The position numbers and the translations under genes were made by a program. The notes below the pieces were generated by a model, which was not told where the DNA came from, did no database searches, and saw only the letters and a list, made by a program, of their open reading frames with translations. Of a DNA stretch of 64,000 bases, positions 52,114 to 59,641 are shown piece by piece. Source of the stretch: Nitrosospira sp. (GTDB lineage: Bacteria; Pseudomonadota; Gammaproteobacteria; Burkholderiales; Nitrosomonadaceae); assembly GCA_013821425.1 (NCBI GenBank), contig JACDGV010000004.1, forward strand, positions 1 through 64,000, read 5' to 3'. The first letter of the stretch is position 1. Each line of letters opens with the position of its first letter.

Positions 52114-53637
52114 ATGACCGAGCCAAGCCATAATTATTCCACCGCCATTTATTCGACCGCCGAGATTCGCGATATCGAGCGGCTCGCGACCGCTTTGCCC
52201 AACCCCCCCGCTCTTATGGAAAAAGCCGGGCTCGCCGCCGCTGAAGTTGCGCGTGACGCACTGCTGATCCCTGGCCGGACCAGGGTGCTGGTACTTGCAG
52301 GCCCCGGCAACAATGGTGGCGATGCCTTCGTCGTGGCGCGTCATCTGCGTACCTGGGGGTACAGCGTCACACTGGTGTTTACCGGTGAACCTGCAAACTT
52401 GCCAGCTGATGCGAGCCAGATGCGGGATGCCTGGGTTGCCGCGGGCGGCGAGATATTCACGGAAATCCCCGCGAACGAAGATTGGGACACGGTAGTAGAT
52501 GGCCTGTTTGGCATTGGCCTCGAAGGCCGGGCCGGAAGAGATCTGACGGGTAAATATCTAAATGTGGTGAATGCGGTCAACGCCCTGAAGCTGCCCGTAC
52601 TCGCACTCGATATTCCCAGCGGCCTCGGCAGTGATACCGGCAATGTACGGGGAGCCGCGATCAAGGCTGCCATTACCATCACATTCATAGGGCTCAAACC
52701 CGGTCTGCTCATTCATCATGGCCCCGATTATTGCGGGGACATCCTGGTACGCGATCTCGATCTTGACGTTTCCGCTCTGAAGGAACCCGGTTCATGGACC
52801 CTGGATCAGGTTCGCGCACACACACTTCTGCCCGCTCCCCGTCTAGCCAACAGCCATAAAGGCATGTTCGGCAGCCTTGGCGTAATCGGTGGATCAACGG
52901 GAATGGTTGGAGCGGCGCTACTGGCAGGGACAGCGGCACTAAAGCTTGGCACGGGCCGCGTCTATCTCGGCCTGATCGCGGAAAATGCGCCCGGCGTGGA
53001 TACCGCGCAGCCTGAATTGATGATGCGCGCGGCGCAGGATCTATTCGAACTCGATCACCTGAACTGCCTGGTTGCTGGCCCCGGGCTTGGGACCGGTCCC
53101 AGCGCCTGCTTCTGGCTAAACAGCGCGCTGGAATCAGACCTTCCGCTGGTGCTGGATGCCGATGCTTTAAACCTCATTGCCACCCATTCCCGAACCGCCA
53201 GCCTGCTGCGGAAGAGGAAGGCCCCTTCCATTCTGACGCCACACCCGGCCGAGGCCGCGCGCTTGCTCAATAGCGACATCTCGCGGATTCAGAATGACCG
53301 CATGACCGCCGCCGCCGTTCTCGCGGAGACGTTCAATTGCTGTGCCGTGCTGAAAGGTGCCGGCAGCATTTGTACCGTGCCTGGCGGCAAACGGTACATA
53401 AACACCAGCGGAAACCCCGGTTTAAGCAGCGCGGGCACGGGAGATATATTGTCAGGCATGATCGGGGCTCTGTTGGCACAAGGATTAACTCCAGAAAATG
53501 CGCTGCTGCTGGGGGTGTATGTCCATGGCGCCGCGGCGGACGCACTTTGGAATCAGAATTGCGGTCCAGTGGGAATGACGGCGTCGGAAATCCCGGACGC
53601 TGCGCGCAGGTTGTTGAACCAGTGGATTTATTGCTGA
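52114..53637 (+). CDS. nnrDE: Bifunctional NAD(P)HX epimerase/dehydratase
   Basis: The enzyme repairs hydrated NADH and NADPH. The N-terminal YjeF epimerase part has VLAGPGNNGGDAFVVAR and the aspartate in DIPSGLGSD. The C-terminal carbohydrate-kinase-like dehydratase part has GSLGVIGGSTGMVGA, VAGPGLG, LTPHPAEAARL and SSAGTGDILSGMIGAL. The fused form and 507-residue length are the usual ones. It is the first plus-strand gene after purL. A weak terminator follows it. Confidence 0.95.
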   Translation: MTEPSHNYSTAIYSTAEIRDIERLATALPNPPALMEKAGLAAAEVARDALLIPGRTRVLVLAGPGNNGGDAFVVARHLRTWGYSVTLVFTGEPANLPADASQMRDAWVAAGGEIFTEIPANEDWDTVVDGLFGIGLEGRAGRDLTGKYLNVVNAVNALKLPVLALDIPSGLGSDTGNVRGAAIKAAITITFIGLKPGLLIHHGPDYCGDILVRDLDLDVSALKEPGSWTLDQVRAHTLLPAPRLANSHKGMFGSLGVIGGSTGMVGAALLAGTAALKLGTGRVYLGLIAENAPGVDTAQPELMMRAAQDLFELDHLNCLVAGPGLGTGPSACFWLNSALESDLPLVLDADALNLIATHSRTASLLRKRKAPSILTPHPAEAARLLNSDISRIQNDRMTAAAVLAETFNCCAVLKGAGSICTVPGGKRYINTSGNPGLSSAGTGDILSGMIGALLAQGLTPENALLLGVYVHGAAADALWNQNCGPVGMTASEIPDAARRLLNQWIYC

Positions 53638-53687
53638 AATAAACTGACCAGCGGCCGTCCGCTCTTCTCCTGCGAGGGATCGCCACG

Positions 53688-53715
53688 TTGGTTTTTTGCA
53701 CGCCAACCTTTTTTG
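53688..53715 (+). terminator. probable weak terminator after nnrDE
   Basis: GTTGG and CCAAC form a 5-base-pair stem with an 11-base loop, followed by six T. It lies about 50 bases past the nnrDE stop codon. Confidence 0.4.
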
Positions 53716-53867
53716 CGAACCACCTTGTCATCGCCCCGACACCGCGAAACCTCCGGCCAAGCAGTGAAAATTTCAAAATGTGGCTGAAAATGTTGTAATG
53801 TTAAGACTTCCCGGCACCTTACCCAGCGGAAGGCGCTGATCCGTTAAACTTATAGAGGAGAATACCG

Positions 53868-54470
53868 ATGTCCGTGCTTGTCACTCATCTTGCCCCTGAT
53901 TTTACTAAACCCGCTGTCCTCCCGGATGGCACATTCAATGACACTTTCAATTTTCACAGTGAAATCTCAGGGAGATACGCTGTACTATTTTTTTATCCGC
54001 TGGATTTTACCTTTGTCTGCCCTTCAGAAATCCTTGCCCATTCCCATCGGGCCGAAGAGTTCCGCAAACGCAAAGTGGAAGTTATCGGTGTTTCCGTAGA
54101 CTCCCAGTTCACCCATTATGCGTGGCGCAATACCACGGTAGACAAGGGAGGTATCGGGTCTGTGAATATAACCCTGGTATCCGACGTGGGGGGGGATGTC
54201 ATGCAAGCTTATGGCGTCAGTCATCCGGATCATGTGGCACTACGCGCCTCTTTCCTCATCGACAGAAACGGTGTTGTGCGTCACCAAGTGGTTAACGATC
54301 TACCGCTGGGCCGAGACGTGGACGAAATGCTGCGCATGGTGGACGCGTTGCAATTTCACGAAAGTCACGGCGAAGTATGCCCTGCCGGCTGGAAAGCGGG
54401 GGACGCCGGCATGACGCCGAGTCCGAAGGGTGTCGCCGAATATCTCGGTACTCACGCGTCGAAACTATAA
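53868..54470 (+). CDS. 2-Cys peroxiredoxin (AhpC/Prx1 type)
   Basis: This 200-residue thiol peroxidase has the peroxidatic cysteine in DFTFVCPSE and the resolving cysteine in HGEVCPAGW, so it is a typical 2-Cys enzyme that reduces peroxides with an external thiol donor. AGAGGAG precedes the ATG at a good distance. No ahpF or oxyR is beside it. The next gene, a ferritin-like protein, lies 122 bases on, suggesting a shared role in oxidative and iron stress. Confidence 0.93.
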   Translation: MSVLVTHLAPDFTKPAVLPDGTFNDTFNFHSEISGRYAVLFFYPLDFTFVCPSEILAHSHRAEEFRKRKVEVIGVSVDSQFTHYAWRNTTVDKGGIGSVNITLVSDVGGDVMQAYGVSHPDHVALRASFLIDRNGVVRHQVVNDLPLGRDVDEMLRMVDALQFHESHGEVCPAGWKAGDAGMTPSPKGVAEYLGTHASKL

Positions 54471-54504
54471 ACTGCACCTGCCCGGACCATCGCGGGAGAG
54501 GAAA

Positions 54505-54542
54505 AGCGCGGCTGTGGTGGTTAGGGAGCCCTTAGCCGCGCT
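54505..54542 (+). promoter_or_regulatory. hairpin between peroxiredoxin and ferritin-like genes
   Basis: AGCGCGGCT and AGCCGCGCT form a perfect 9-base-pair stem around a 20-base loop. No T-run follows, so it looks more like an mRNA-stabilising or regulatory hairpin in a shared transcript than a terminator. Confidence 0.4.
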
Positions 54543-54592
54543 ATCGATCCCCGCGCCCATTCGCATTTCCTGAAATGGCAAAGGAGAATCTC

Positions 54593-55063
54593 ATGAACTT
54601 CGACAAGGACAAGTCAATCGCGCTGTTGAACAAGATCATGGAACTGGAACTTGCAGGAGTGGTGCGTTATACGCATTATTCATTGATGGTCTACGGCTAT
54701 AACCGCATTCCTGTCGTGGAATGGCTAAAGAAGCAGGCAGAAGAGGGGTTGCTGCACGCCCACCGGGCTGGCGAACTCGTCACTCTGCTGGGTGGGCACC
54801 CTTCACTTGCGATTGGGCCCCTGCTGGAGACGCATCAGAATGACATCGGCGATATCCTCAGAGAATCGCTGGCGCACGAGAGTGAATCGTGTGCGGCCTA
54901 TTACGACCTCCTTGAATTGGCCCAAGGCAAGTCGGTGCTATTGGAGGACTACGCACGGAGCCTTATTGTCGAGGAAGAGATGCATGCCGACGAAGTCAAC
55001 AAAATGCTGCGCCGGACGGGAAGAACAGGAGTATACGAGCCGCCCCAGAGCCCGAGCGCCTAA
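54593..55063 (+). CDS. Ferritin-like/bacterioferritin-family protein
   Basis: This 156-residue four-helix protein resembles the bacterioferritin-like group. Helix segments carry likely iron ligands: ELELAGVVRYTHY, EEGLLHAHRAGE, AHESESCAAYYDLLE and EEEMHADEV. The track ATG is 54575, but ATG 54593 has GGAG seven bases upstream and is preferred. It differs from the heme-binding bfr at 59.6 kb and lacks that protein's heme methionine context, so it is a second storage or detoxification protein. The peroxiredoxin gene upstream supports a peroxide-linked role. Confidence 0.85.
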   Translation: MNFDKDKSIALLNKIMELELAGVVRYTHYSLMVYGYNRIPVVEWLKKQAEEGLLHAHRAGELVTLLGGHPSLAIGPLLETHQNDIGDILRESLAHESESCAAYYDLLELAQGKSVLLEDYARSLIVEEEMHADEVNKMLRRTGRTGVYEPPQSPSA

Positions 55064-55123
55064 GTCTCTACGTCCCTGGGTCCCTGGAACAGAAGTCTGG
55101 TAGCCTGTTTCCAGGCTAACCGC

Positions 55124-55384
55124 CTACTCGCCGCCTCGCGCATCGTTATATACCATGCCGCTCAACTGTATCATCAAATCAACCTCACTTTCTTCCTCAT
55201 CCGGGGCTTCGGATTCATAGATCTCCATAAGGGAGCAAAGCGAGCCGACATGAGTCGGATTAAGTGCAGGGGATGGACCGACTGGTCGCGGCGCACACTC
55301 AGCCAGGTTCCCGCTCTCCTGCTTTATGGGAGTAATCATTCTCATACCGTCATGAGCCTCGCGGGGTATCGCACGCTCCCGCAA
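55124..55384 (-). pseudogene. hypothetical open frame, possible second half of a broken gene
   Basis: The frame begins at a TTG two bases past the TAA of the small gene at 55387-55575, in a different frame. It has no ribosome-binding site, and its product has an acidic C-terminal part (EAPDEEESEVDLM). I recognise no family. The layout is compatible with one ancestral gene split by a frameshift and a repeat insertion, but this is a guess. Confidence 0.25.
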
Positions 55385-55386
55385 CC

Positions 55387-55575
55387 TTATCCAAACCGCT
55401 TCTTTTTACTTCTGCTGCGCGCTGCGCCGAGGTGGACACATGGCTCAAGATTGACAGCTGGATCTCGTCCTTGCAACGCACCTCCTGGTTGAACGGTTTT
55501 ACCGGCCTTAGGAAAGCCCTTGTTCAGGGCTTCCCTGGATAGCAGCATCGCTAGCACGGGTAGCTGGGATTTCAT
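55387..55575 (-). CDS. Small hypothetical protein, reading frame crossed by a dispersed repeat
   Basis: A very strong ribosome-binding site, AGGAGG, lies four bases before ATG 55575. The product would be 62 residues. It opens MKSQLPVLAMLLSREALNKG, like a short signal peptide that stops abruptly. Exactly there, the DNA carries the palindromic dispersed repeat GGAAAGCCCTTGTTCAGGGCTTCC-like sequence (55511-55534), so the repeat seems to have entered the gene and changed its frame. The remainder, VNLEPCVHLGAARSRSKKKR, has no recognised domain. I cannot name a function. A promoter-like TTGTAT/TAAAAT pair lies about 95 bases upstream on the minus strand. Confidence 0.4.
   Translation of the reverse strand: MKSQLPVLAMLLSREALNKGFPKAGKTVQPGGALQGRDPAVNLEPCVHLGAARSRSKKKRFG
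55511..55534. repeat. palindromic copy of the dispersed repeat
   Basis: GGAAAGCCCT and AGGGCTTCC pair almost perfectly around TTGTTC. On the minus strand it contains GGAAGCCCTGAACA, matching the other copies at 5.6, 18.2 and 52.0 kb. This is the only copy in which both arms of the palindrome are visible. Confidence 0.6.
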
Positions 55576-55756
55576 ATTTCCTCCTGTAGGTGAACAAATA
55601 GCCAAATGTACAGCGGCTTTTTTGCTTGCTCAGGCTACCTCGAATAGATGGCGTTCAGATGACGATTTTATGAAGTTTTTATAATTCGATACAACTTTGC
55701 CGATAATCCGGGTGAATTGCAACGATTGCCGCAAGGCCAAGGCGTACATGGACCAA

Positions 55757-56254
55757 TCAGGCTCCGCGCCTTCTGCTCTGCCTACGTTCGACCGATATCT
55801 GGCTCGGCCTGGAGTATTCGAAAGTTATGGGTTCCAGTAGCGGCCGCTCGCATCCGTCCCGCATCAATGCAGCAGTTTCCCCCAGGGCGATTTCACGCAG
55901 GCGGCAGCGCATGCTCAATTCCCCATTTCCGGATTCGAAAACAGCACAGGTATGTTGAAAGTTTTCACGGCCGGGTTCCTGTCCGTCCCGGGCCACGTGA
56001 GGCCCCACGTTATTCATTACCGCCACGGGCAGATGTGGATAACGTCGCCTGGCCTCCCGTACCCATTGCAGGAGACTCACCTGCTGCTCACAATCATGCA
56101 CGGCGCCATCGACAAGCACTATGTCGTATGCTTCAAGATTCGGTTCAGGGAAATTTTCCAGCGATTTCCGCTCCAGCCTGTGTTTTGATTGCTCAAGCAA
56201 CATTTGCAAAATCCGAGAACTGTCCTGTCTTTCACCAACGAGCAAGATATTCAT
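55757..56254 (-). CDS. Degenerate receiver-like protein next to the AHL synthase
   Basis: The N-terminal 120 residues look like a response-regulator receiver fold: MNILLVGERQDSSRIL, then YDIVLVDGAVHD with the phospho-acceptor aspartate position (D49). The acidic pair after strand 1 is missing (VGERQ instead of VDDE), the switch serine/threonine is replaced (AVMNN), and the conserved lysine seems to be glutamate (LEP in place of TKP). It may be a pseudo-receiver that binds partners without phosphorylation. The C-terminus is basic with no recognisable DNA-binding domain. ATG 56254 follows the luxI TAA by one base, with AGGAAGGCGG upstream, so it is co-translated with the synthase. It has 165 residues. 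Confidence 0.7.
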   Translation of the reverse strand: MNILLVGERQDSSRILQMLLEQSKHRLERKSLENFPEPNLEAYDIVLVDGAVHDCEQQVSLLQWVREARRRYPHLPVAVMNNVGPHVARDGQEPGRENFQHTCAVFESGNGELSMRCRLREIALGETAALMRDGCERPLLEPITFEYSRPSQISVERRQSRRRGA

Positions 56255-56255
56255 T

Positions 56256-56870
56256 TTAGGCCGCCTTCCTTTGCACACCCTCAGACAGCGTGCCAAACAA
56301 GGCAAATTCCGTCATGCCATCGATTTCGATATAACATGCCACAGTCAGAACCCGGCCAATTTTTATTGGCGGGCCCAGCCTTGAAATGTTAACACCGAGC
56401 TTGCGTATCAATCTCTCCACAGCAACGGTAGTAACGGTTACATATCGCTTGATTCCGTTATGCCGCGCGAAGCGAAATAAAGTCTGCATCATCTTTACGG
56501 GAATCTCACTGAACCCGAATCCGGCGCTCTCGTATCTCGGCACCATGACGGCGAAGCGGCTCAATTCCCAAATGTCGGGCTGCTGGGGTGCCGGCTGCCC
56601 GTGCAATAGTTGTGGAAAAGTGTCCTTCAACATGTTGGGTCCCGTGGTTGGGAGCAATCGCCAGCAGCCCAGCACTTCATCCTCGTCCCCCTTTGCCAGG
56701 ACATAAACCGGATTGGCGCGATCAAACTCGTCATGTTCCATGCCATTATCCGTGGTAACTTCCCAACCCAACCGGTCATGGAAAACTTCGTGTCTTAGCC
56801 GATACATTCCTGCGGCTGCCCGCTGATCCAGAGAACCATTCCCGTGTTGCGCAAGCATGATCTGTCCCAT
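56256..56870 (-). CDS. LuxI-family acyl-homoserine-lactone synthase
   Basis: The enzyme makes AHL quorum signals from S-adenosylmethionine and acyl-ACP. The known invariant residues are all in place at the family spacing: R26, F30 and W36 (YRLRHEVFHDRLGWEV), D47 and D50 (EHDEFD), R71 (GCWRLLPTT), and E101 and R104 (WELSRFAV). The length of 204 is typical. The start is ATG 56870, or perhaps ATG 56858; neither has a strong ribosome-binding site. A lux-box-like palindrome lies about 65-80 bases upstream. No luxR-type regulator is found in the window. An AHL synthase has been described in Nitrosospira multiformis, and this is likely its counterpart. Confidence 0.92.
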   Translation of the reverse strand: MGQIMLAQHGNGSLDQRAAAGMYRLRHEVFHDRLGWEVTTDNGMEHDEFDRANPVYVLAKGDEDEVLGCWRLLPTTGPNMLKDTFPQLLHGQPAPQQPDIWELSRFAVMVPRYESAGFGFSEIPVKMMQTLFRFARHNGIKRYVTVTTVAVERLIRKLGVNISRLGPPIKIGRVLTVACYIEIDGMTEFALFGTLSEGVQRKAA

Positions 56871-57460
56871 TGTTTTGCATCCGTCGTTGGTTTATGACGA
56901 CGCTATGAAACAACGGAACAGCCCCCCCCGATAGCTGTAGAATCTTACAGGGGAAAAAGGAAAATACAGGCCGGAACCCTTACAGGAAGCGGGTTCAGCA
57001 CACTAGCACAGAGTCCGAATGTGGACGTTTTTATGAAAAATTGCGGATAAAAAACGGAGTTGACGAGGTCGTTCCAGGGATATGGAACATGGAAAAACCT
57101 TCCGGCCCGAGGGCGAAGCAGGGAAACCGTTCAGAACAAGACGGGGGTGGCTACAAACTGGGCGAACAGCGTGGGCTATGTATACGCACTTTAGGGCGTC
57201 CGCCCACCAGTGTTGGCAGATTGGTGACAGCGCAGCAGCGCGTGCAGTTCGGGGCTTGCCGGGGAGCGACCGCATAGCCCCTTGCACGGAGGCATCAAGT
57301 TGCGGCAGTAAAGAGCACTGGTTTACATCGCGCACCCATGCTCTGCACCCCAAACACGACGCCTACCCGCAGCCTCGGGTGATTTGCTCCATCGGGTGCG
57401 GGCGGCCATTCCTTTCGTTGGTTTTGTTGGGGGATGAGTTATCCGCGTCCTTTCTTCATG
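56871..57460. other. 590-base gap between luxI and the multicopper oxidase gene
   Basis: It contains the lux-box-like site and luxI promoter region (56.88-56.98 kb). The rest, up to 57460, shows frames on both strands (57003-57353 minus; 57082-57747 plus) with no ribosome-binding site or family resemblance. I looked for a broken luxR gene and found no recognisable piece. Confidence 0.45.
56935..56950. promoter_or_regulatory. lux-box-like palindrome upstream of luxI
   Basis: CTGTAGAATCTTACAG has the form CT-N12-AG used by LuxR-type regulators, with CTGT and ACAG as inverted ends. It lies 65 bases before the luxI start. A second CCTGTAAGG-like half site is found about 30 bases further upstream on the minus strand. 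Confidence 0.6.
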
Positions 57461-58453
57461 TCATGGGCGGACGTGCCAGCGCGTGGACATCCCGGCCATC
57501 ATGTGATCGTCGACATGACAGTGCATCAGCCACTCGCCAGTCGAACGCGGGACCATATCGACCGAAGTCATGCTCGCAGGCAATACTTCAACGACATCGG
57601 TGCGCCGTCCACGGTCGAGTACCGTTTGCCCATGCCAATGGATGGTATGGTTGTCGGCTTCATTCCCCAACGCGACGACATGCCAGCGAACGCGCTTCCC
57701 CAGACTTGTTTCATAGCCTTCCAGGTTGCCGAAGATTCGGCCGTTGATCGCGTGCTTCATCCCGCTTTCTTCGCCGTTCTCCTCGTTGAAAATCATGAAG
57801 AGCGCTGTGAATTCCTGATCCACGTCATGCGGCGCAGGGTTAGAAGGGGAACGCGCCATTCCCTTGCGGGTGACGACGATGGTACCCACCAGACCGAGAT
57901 TTTTATCTTCCTCTTCCATCACGTGGGAATGGTAGAGCCAGACTATGGAGGAGGGATCGGCGGGGCCTGGACCTGCGTCTTCATCCGCGACCCAGGTGTA
58001 AGTGTAGGATTTGTTCGGGGGCACGCTCGCACCTTCGCCAGTTCCATCTGCGCCTTCATTGTCCTTGTCGTAGAGCACTCCGTGCGGGTGCATGGACAGG
58101 GGCCTGTCCGTTTTGTTGCGAAAATGAATTCTGATGGTATCTCCCACCTCCGCCCGGATCTGAGGACCCAGAATTCCCATTGATTTGGGCTGGGGCACCT
58201 GTTTGGTATAGCTGCCGTCCGTATAACCGATATAACGGTATTTCGGGTAAATCAGCGTTGCGCCCCACACCCCGAGGCCCGCATGGGAGTCGATCAGGTT
58301 CTTTCCCGATGGGGCGTAATTCCAAGGTGTCTTTTCCGCCGCTATCCAGTATTCCCTTACTGCCGCCTGGGCTGCCTGCACCGGGAACAATACCCAGCAA
58401 GTCATGATAAAAACAGCTATCGCCGTGATTTTGCCTGCATAACCAGAATTCAT
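57461..58453 (-). CDS. Two-domain multicopper oxidase, exported
   Basis: The 330-residue protein has a Sec signal (IFVMT-like core, cut near VQAAQA) and two cupredoxin domains. Copper motifs are MHPHG and YHSHV in domain 1, and IHWHG and HCHVDDHMMAGM in domain 2. The type 1 copper ligand cysteine and methionine are seen only in the second domain, while all four His-X-His pairs could build the trinuclear centre in a trimer. Small laccase-like oxidases of this size are known from Nitrosomonas europaea. Substrate is unknown; it could oxidise metal ions, organic reductants or act in nitrogen-oxide metabolism. GGAG lies five bases before ATG. Confidence 0.9.
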   Translation of the reverse strand: MNSGYAGKITAIAVFIMTCWVLFPVQAAQAAVREYWIAAEKTPWNYAPSGKNLIDSHAGLGVWGATLIYPKYRYIGYTDGSYTKQVPQPKSMGILGPQIRAEVGDTIRIHFRNKTDRPLSMHPHGVLYDKDNEGADGTGEGASVPPNKSYTYTWVADEDAGPGPADPSSIVWLYHSHVMEEEDKNLGLVGTIVVTRKGMARSPSNPAPHDVDQEFTALFMIFNEENGEESGMKHAINGRIFGNLEGYETSLGKRVRWHVVALGNEADNHTIHWHGQTVLDRGRRTDVVEVLPASMTSVDMVPRSTGEWLMHCHVDDHMMAGMSTRWHVRP

Positions 58454-58534
58454 CTTTGCTCCAAAACCGTTGCTCGGAAAATCTGCCCGAAGAGCCTACA
58501 GTTGCAACACTTGGGCAAGCACGGGGTTGGCCTC

Positions 58535-58561
58535 ACCCGGGCTGTGACCGCGTGCCCGGGT
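58535..58561 (-). terminator. hairpin after the DUF2325 gene
   Basis: ACCCGGGC and GCCCGGGT form a perfect 8-base-pair stem with an 11-base loop, starting 10 bases after the stop codon of the DUF2325 gene. There is no T-run, so termination may be weak. Confidence 0.4.
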
Positions 58562-58570
58562 TGCGGTGGC

Positions 58571-59530
58571 TTACAAGGTCGATAAAGGGCTCTTTCCTTG
58601 AACAGGTCTCGCATCCCCTGGCGCTGCGGCCAGTCCGGCCGATGCGGCTAATGCGGCCAGAGTAGCGACACCCTTGTGAAATGTGCGCAAATTGGACCGG
58701 TGAAGCAATACGCAGAGCTTGCCGGAACGCTTGCAGTAGCGCTTTACCGTGAAATAATCATGGTGGTTTATGCAATCGACCGGACAGATCACCATATCGG
58801 TGTGAGCAAGCAGGGCAGGTAGATGGTCTACGCCTGTTCGGGCGCCGCAACGATAGAGGAGCAGGCTCCCGCCGGAAGCTTCGACCATGCGACAGTACTC
58901 GGGGTAGAGCGCAGCGCGCCCGCCTACACACAGGATGCAGCGTCCCGCAAGGTCGAAATCATCCCGAAGGGCGAGCTTCTTTTCGTCACAATTATCGCGG
59001 TCCCAGGCGGACTCTAGGCTGGCTGCGCTGTGAGAGCCCAGGACCTTGACCAGGGGTACCATATCAATCTCGCGTCGGGCCGGGTTTCCTGTGTCCGCGA
59101 GCTTGAGCTCAAGCTTAACGTGCTCCGGCAACTCCCGGTGGCCTTCACGGCCTTCAGCCAACCCCGGTCCGGCGCGCGCGCGCTCTGCTGGCACAAGAGG
59201 GGATTCATTCGAAAATTCCGTGGCGCGCCCTGCCTTGAGCGGCGACGCTTGCGGCGTAAGAATTGCGCTGGGATAGGTGCCGAGAAACCGGCCGAGGAAC
59301 TGGGCGGCTTTTTTTTCCACCAATTCCTGTATGCCGTGGGTAATTGAGTTATAAGCGTTGGGGCGCTTTATACCGCCAGCGGTATCCGTTCCCGGATCAG
59401 ATTCCTGATAAACGGCAATGGCTTTTAGAGTACGAAGGCAATTAAACAGAACCGCAGCAACGTAAGGTGCGTCAGAAATCAGAAAGGGGACAGCGTCGCC
59501 AGAGGCCGCTGAGATTGATAGCTGTTCCAC
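58571..59530 (-). CDS. DUF2325 domain protein
   Basis: The C-terminal 100 residues match DUF2325: GRCILCVGGRAALYPEYCRM, HTDMVICPVDCINHHDYFTV and CKRSGKLCVLLHRSNLRTF. The N-terminal part is helical with a variable middle region. The family's function is not established; the cysteine- and histidine-rich segments suggest metal or redox roles. The track start at 59632 is a TTG inside the bfr terminator, so it is rejected; the GTG at 59530, with GGAG about 10 bases upstream, is the best visible start but is uncertain. It follows hemP-bfd-bfr on the same strand, implying an iron link. Confidence 0.75.
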   Translation of the reverse strand: MEQLSISAASGDAVPFLISDAPYVAAVLFNCLRTLKAIAVYQESDPGTDTAGGIKRPNAYNSITHGIQELVEKKAAQFLGRFLGTYPSAILTPQASPLKAGRATEFSNESPLVPAERARAGPGLAEGREGHRELPEHVKLELKLADTGNPARREIDMVPLVKVLGSHSAASLESAWDRDNCDEKKLALRDDFDLAGRCILCVGGRAALYPEYCRMVEASGGSLLLYRCGARTGVDHLPALLAHTDMVICPVDCINHHDYFTVKRYCKRSGKLCVLLHRSNLRTFHKGVATLAALAASAGLAAAPGDARPVQGKSPLSTL

Positions 59531-59601
59531 AGCCCATGCTCCGTGATGACAAGTCAGAAAAAAAAGCTGGCTTGCCTTGGGATGGGCTGGCTGGCTAAAA
59601 A

Positions 59602-59628
59602 TGCCGCTGGCATAGGAGAAACCCAGCG
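59602..59628 (-). terminator. rho-independent terminator of bfr
   Basis: On the minus strand GCCGCTGG and CCAGCGGC pair perfectly around an 11-12 base loop and run into ATTTTTA. It starts about 14 bases after the bfr stop codon and separates bfr from the DUF2325 gene. Confidence 0.75.
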
Positions 59629-59641
59629 GCAACGGATAAAC

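Noticed and set aside
55717-56259. 180-codon plus-strand ORF
   Set aside because: It lies opposite the receiver-like gene, which has a good ribosome-binding site and coupled start.
57003-57353. 116-codon minus-strand ORF upstream of luxI, considered as a luxR remnant
   Set aside because: It has no HTH or autoinducer-binding motif and no ribosome-binding site.
57434-58183. 249-codon plus-strand ORF opposite the multicopper oxidase
   Set aside because: The minus frame carries four copper motifs and a signal peptide; the plus frame has neither.
59030-59347. 105-codon plus-strand ORF opposite the DUF2325 gene
   Set aside because: It is the reverse frame of a variable region in the DUF2325 gene.
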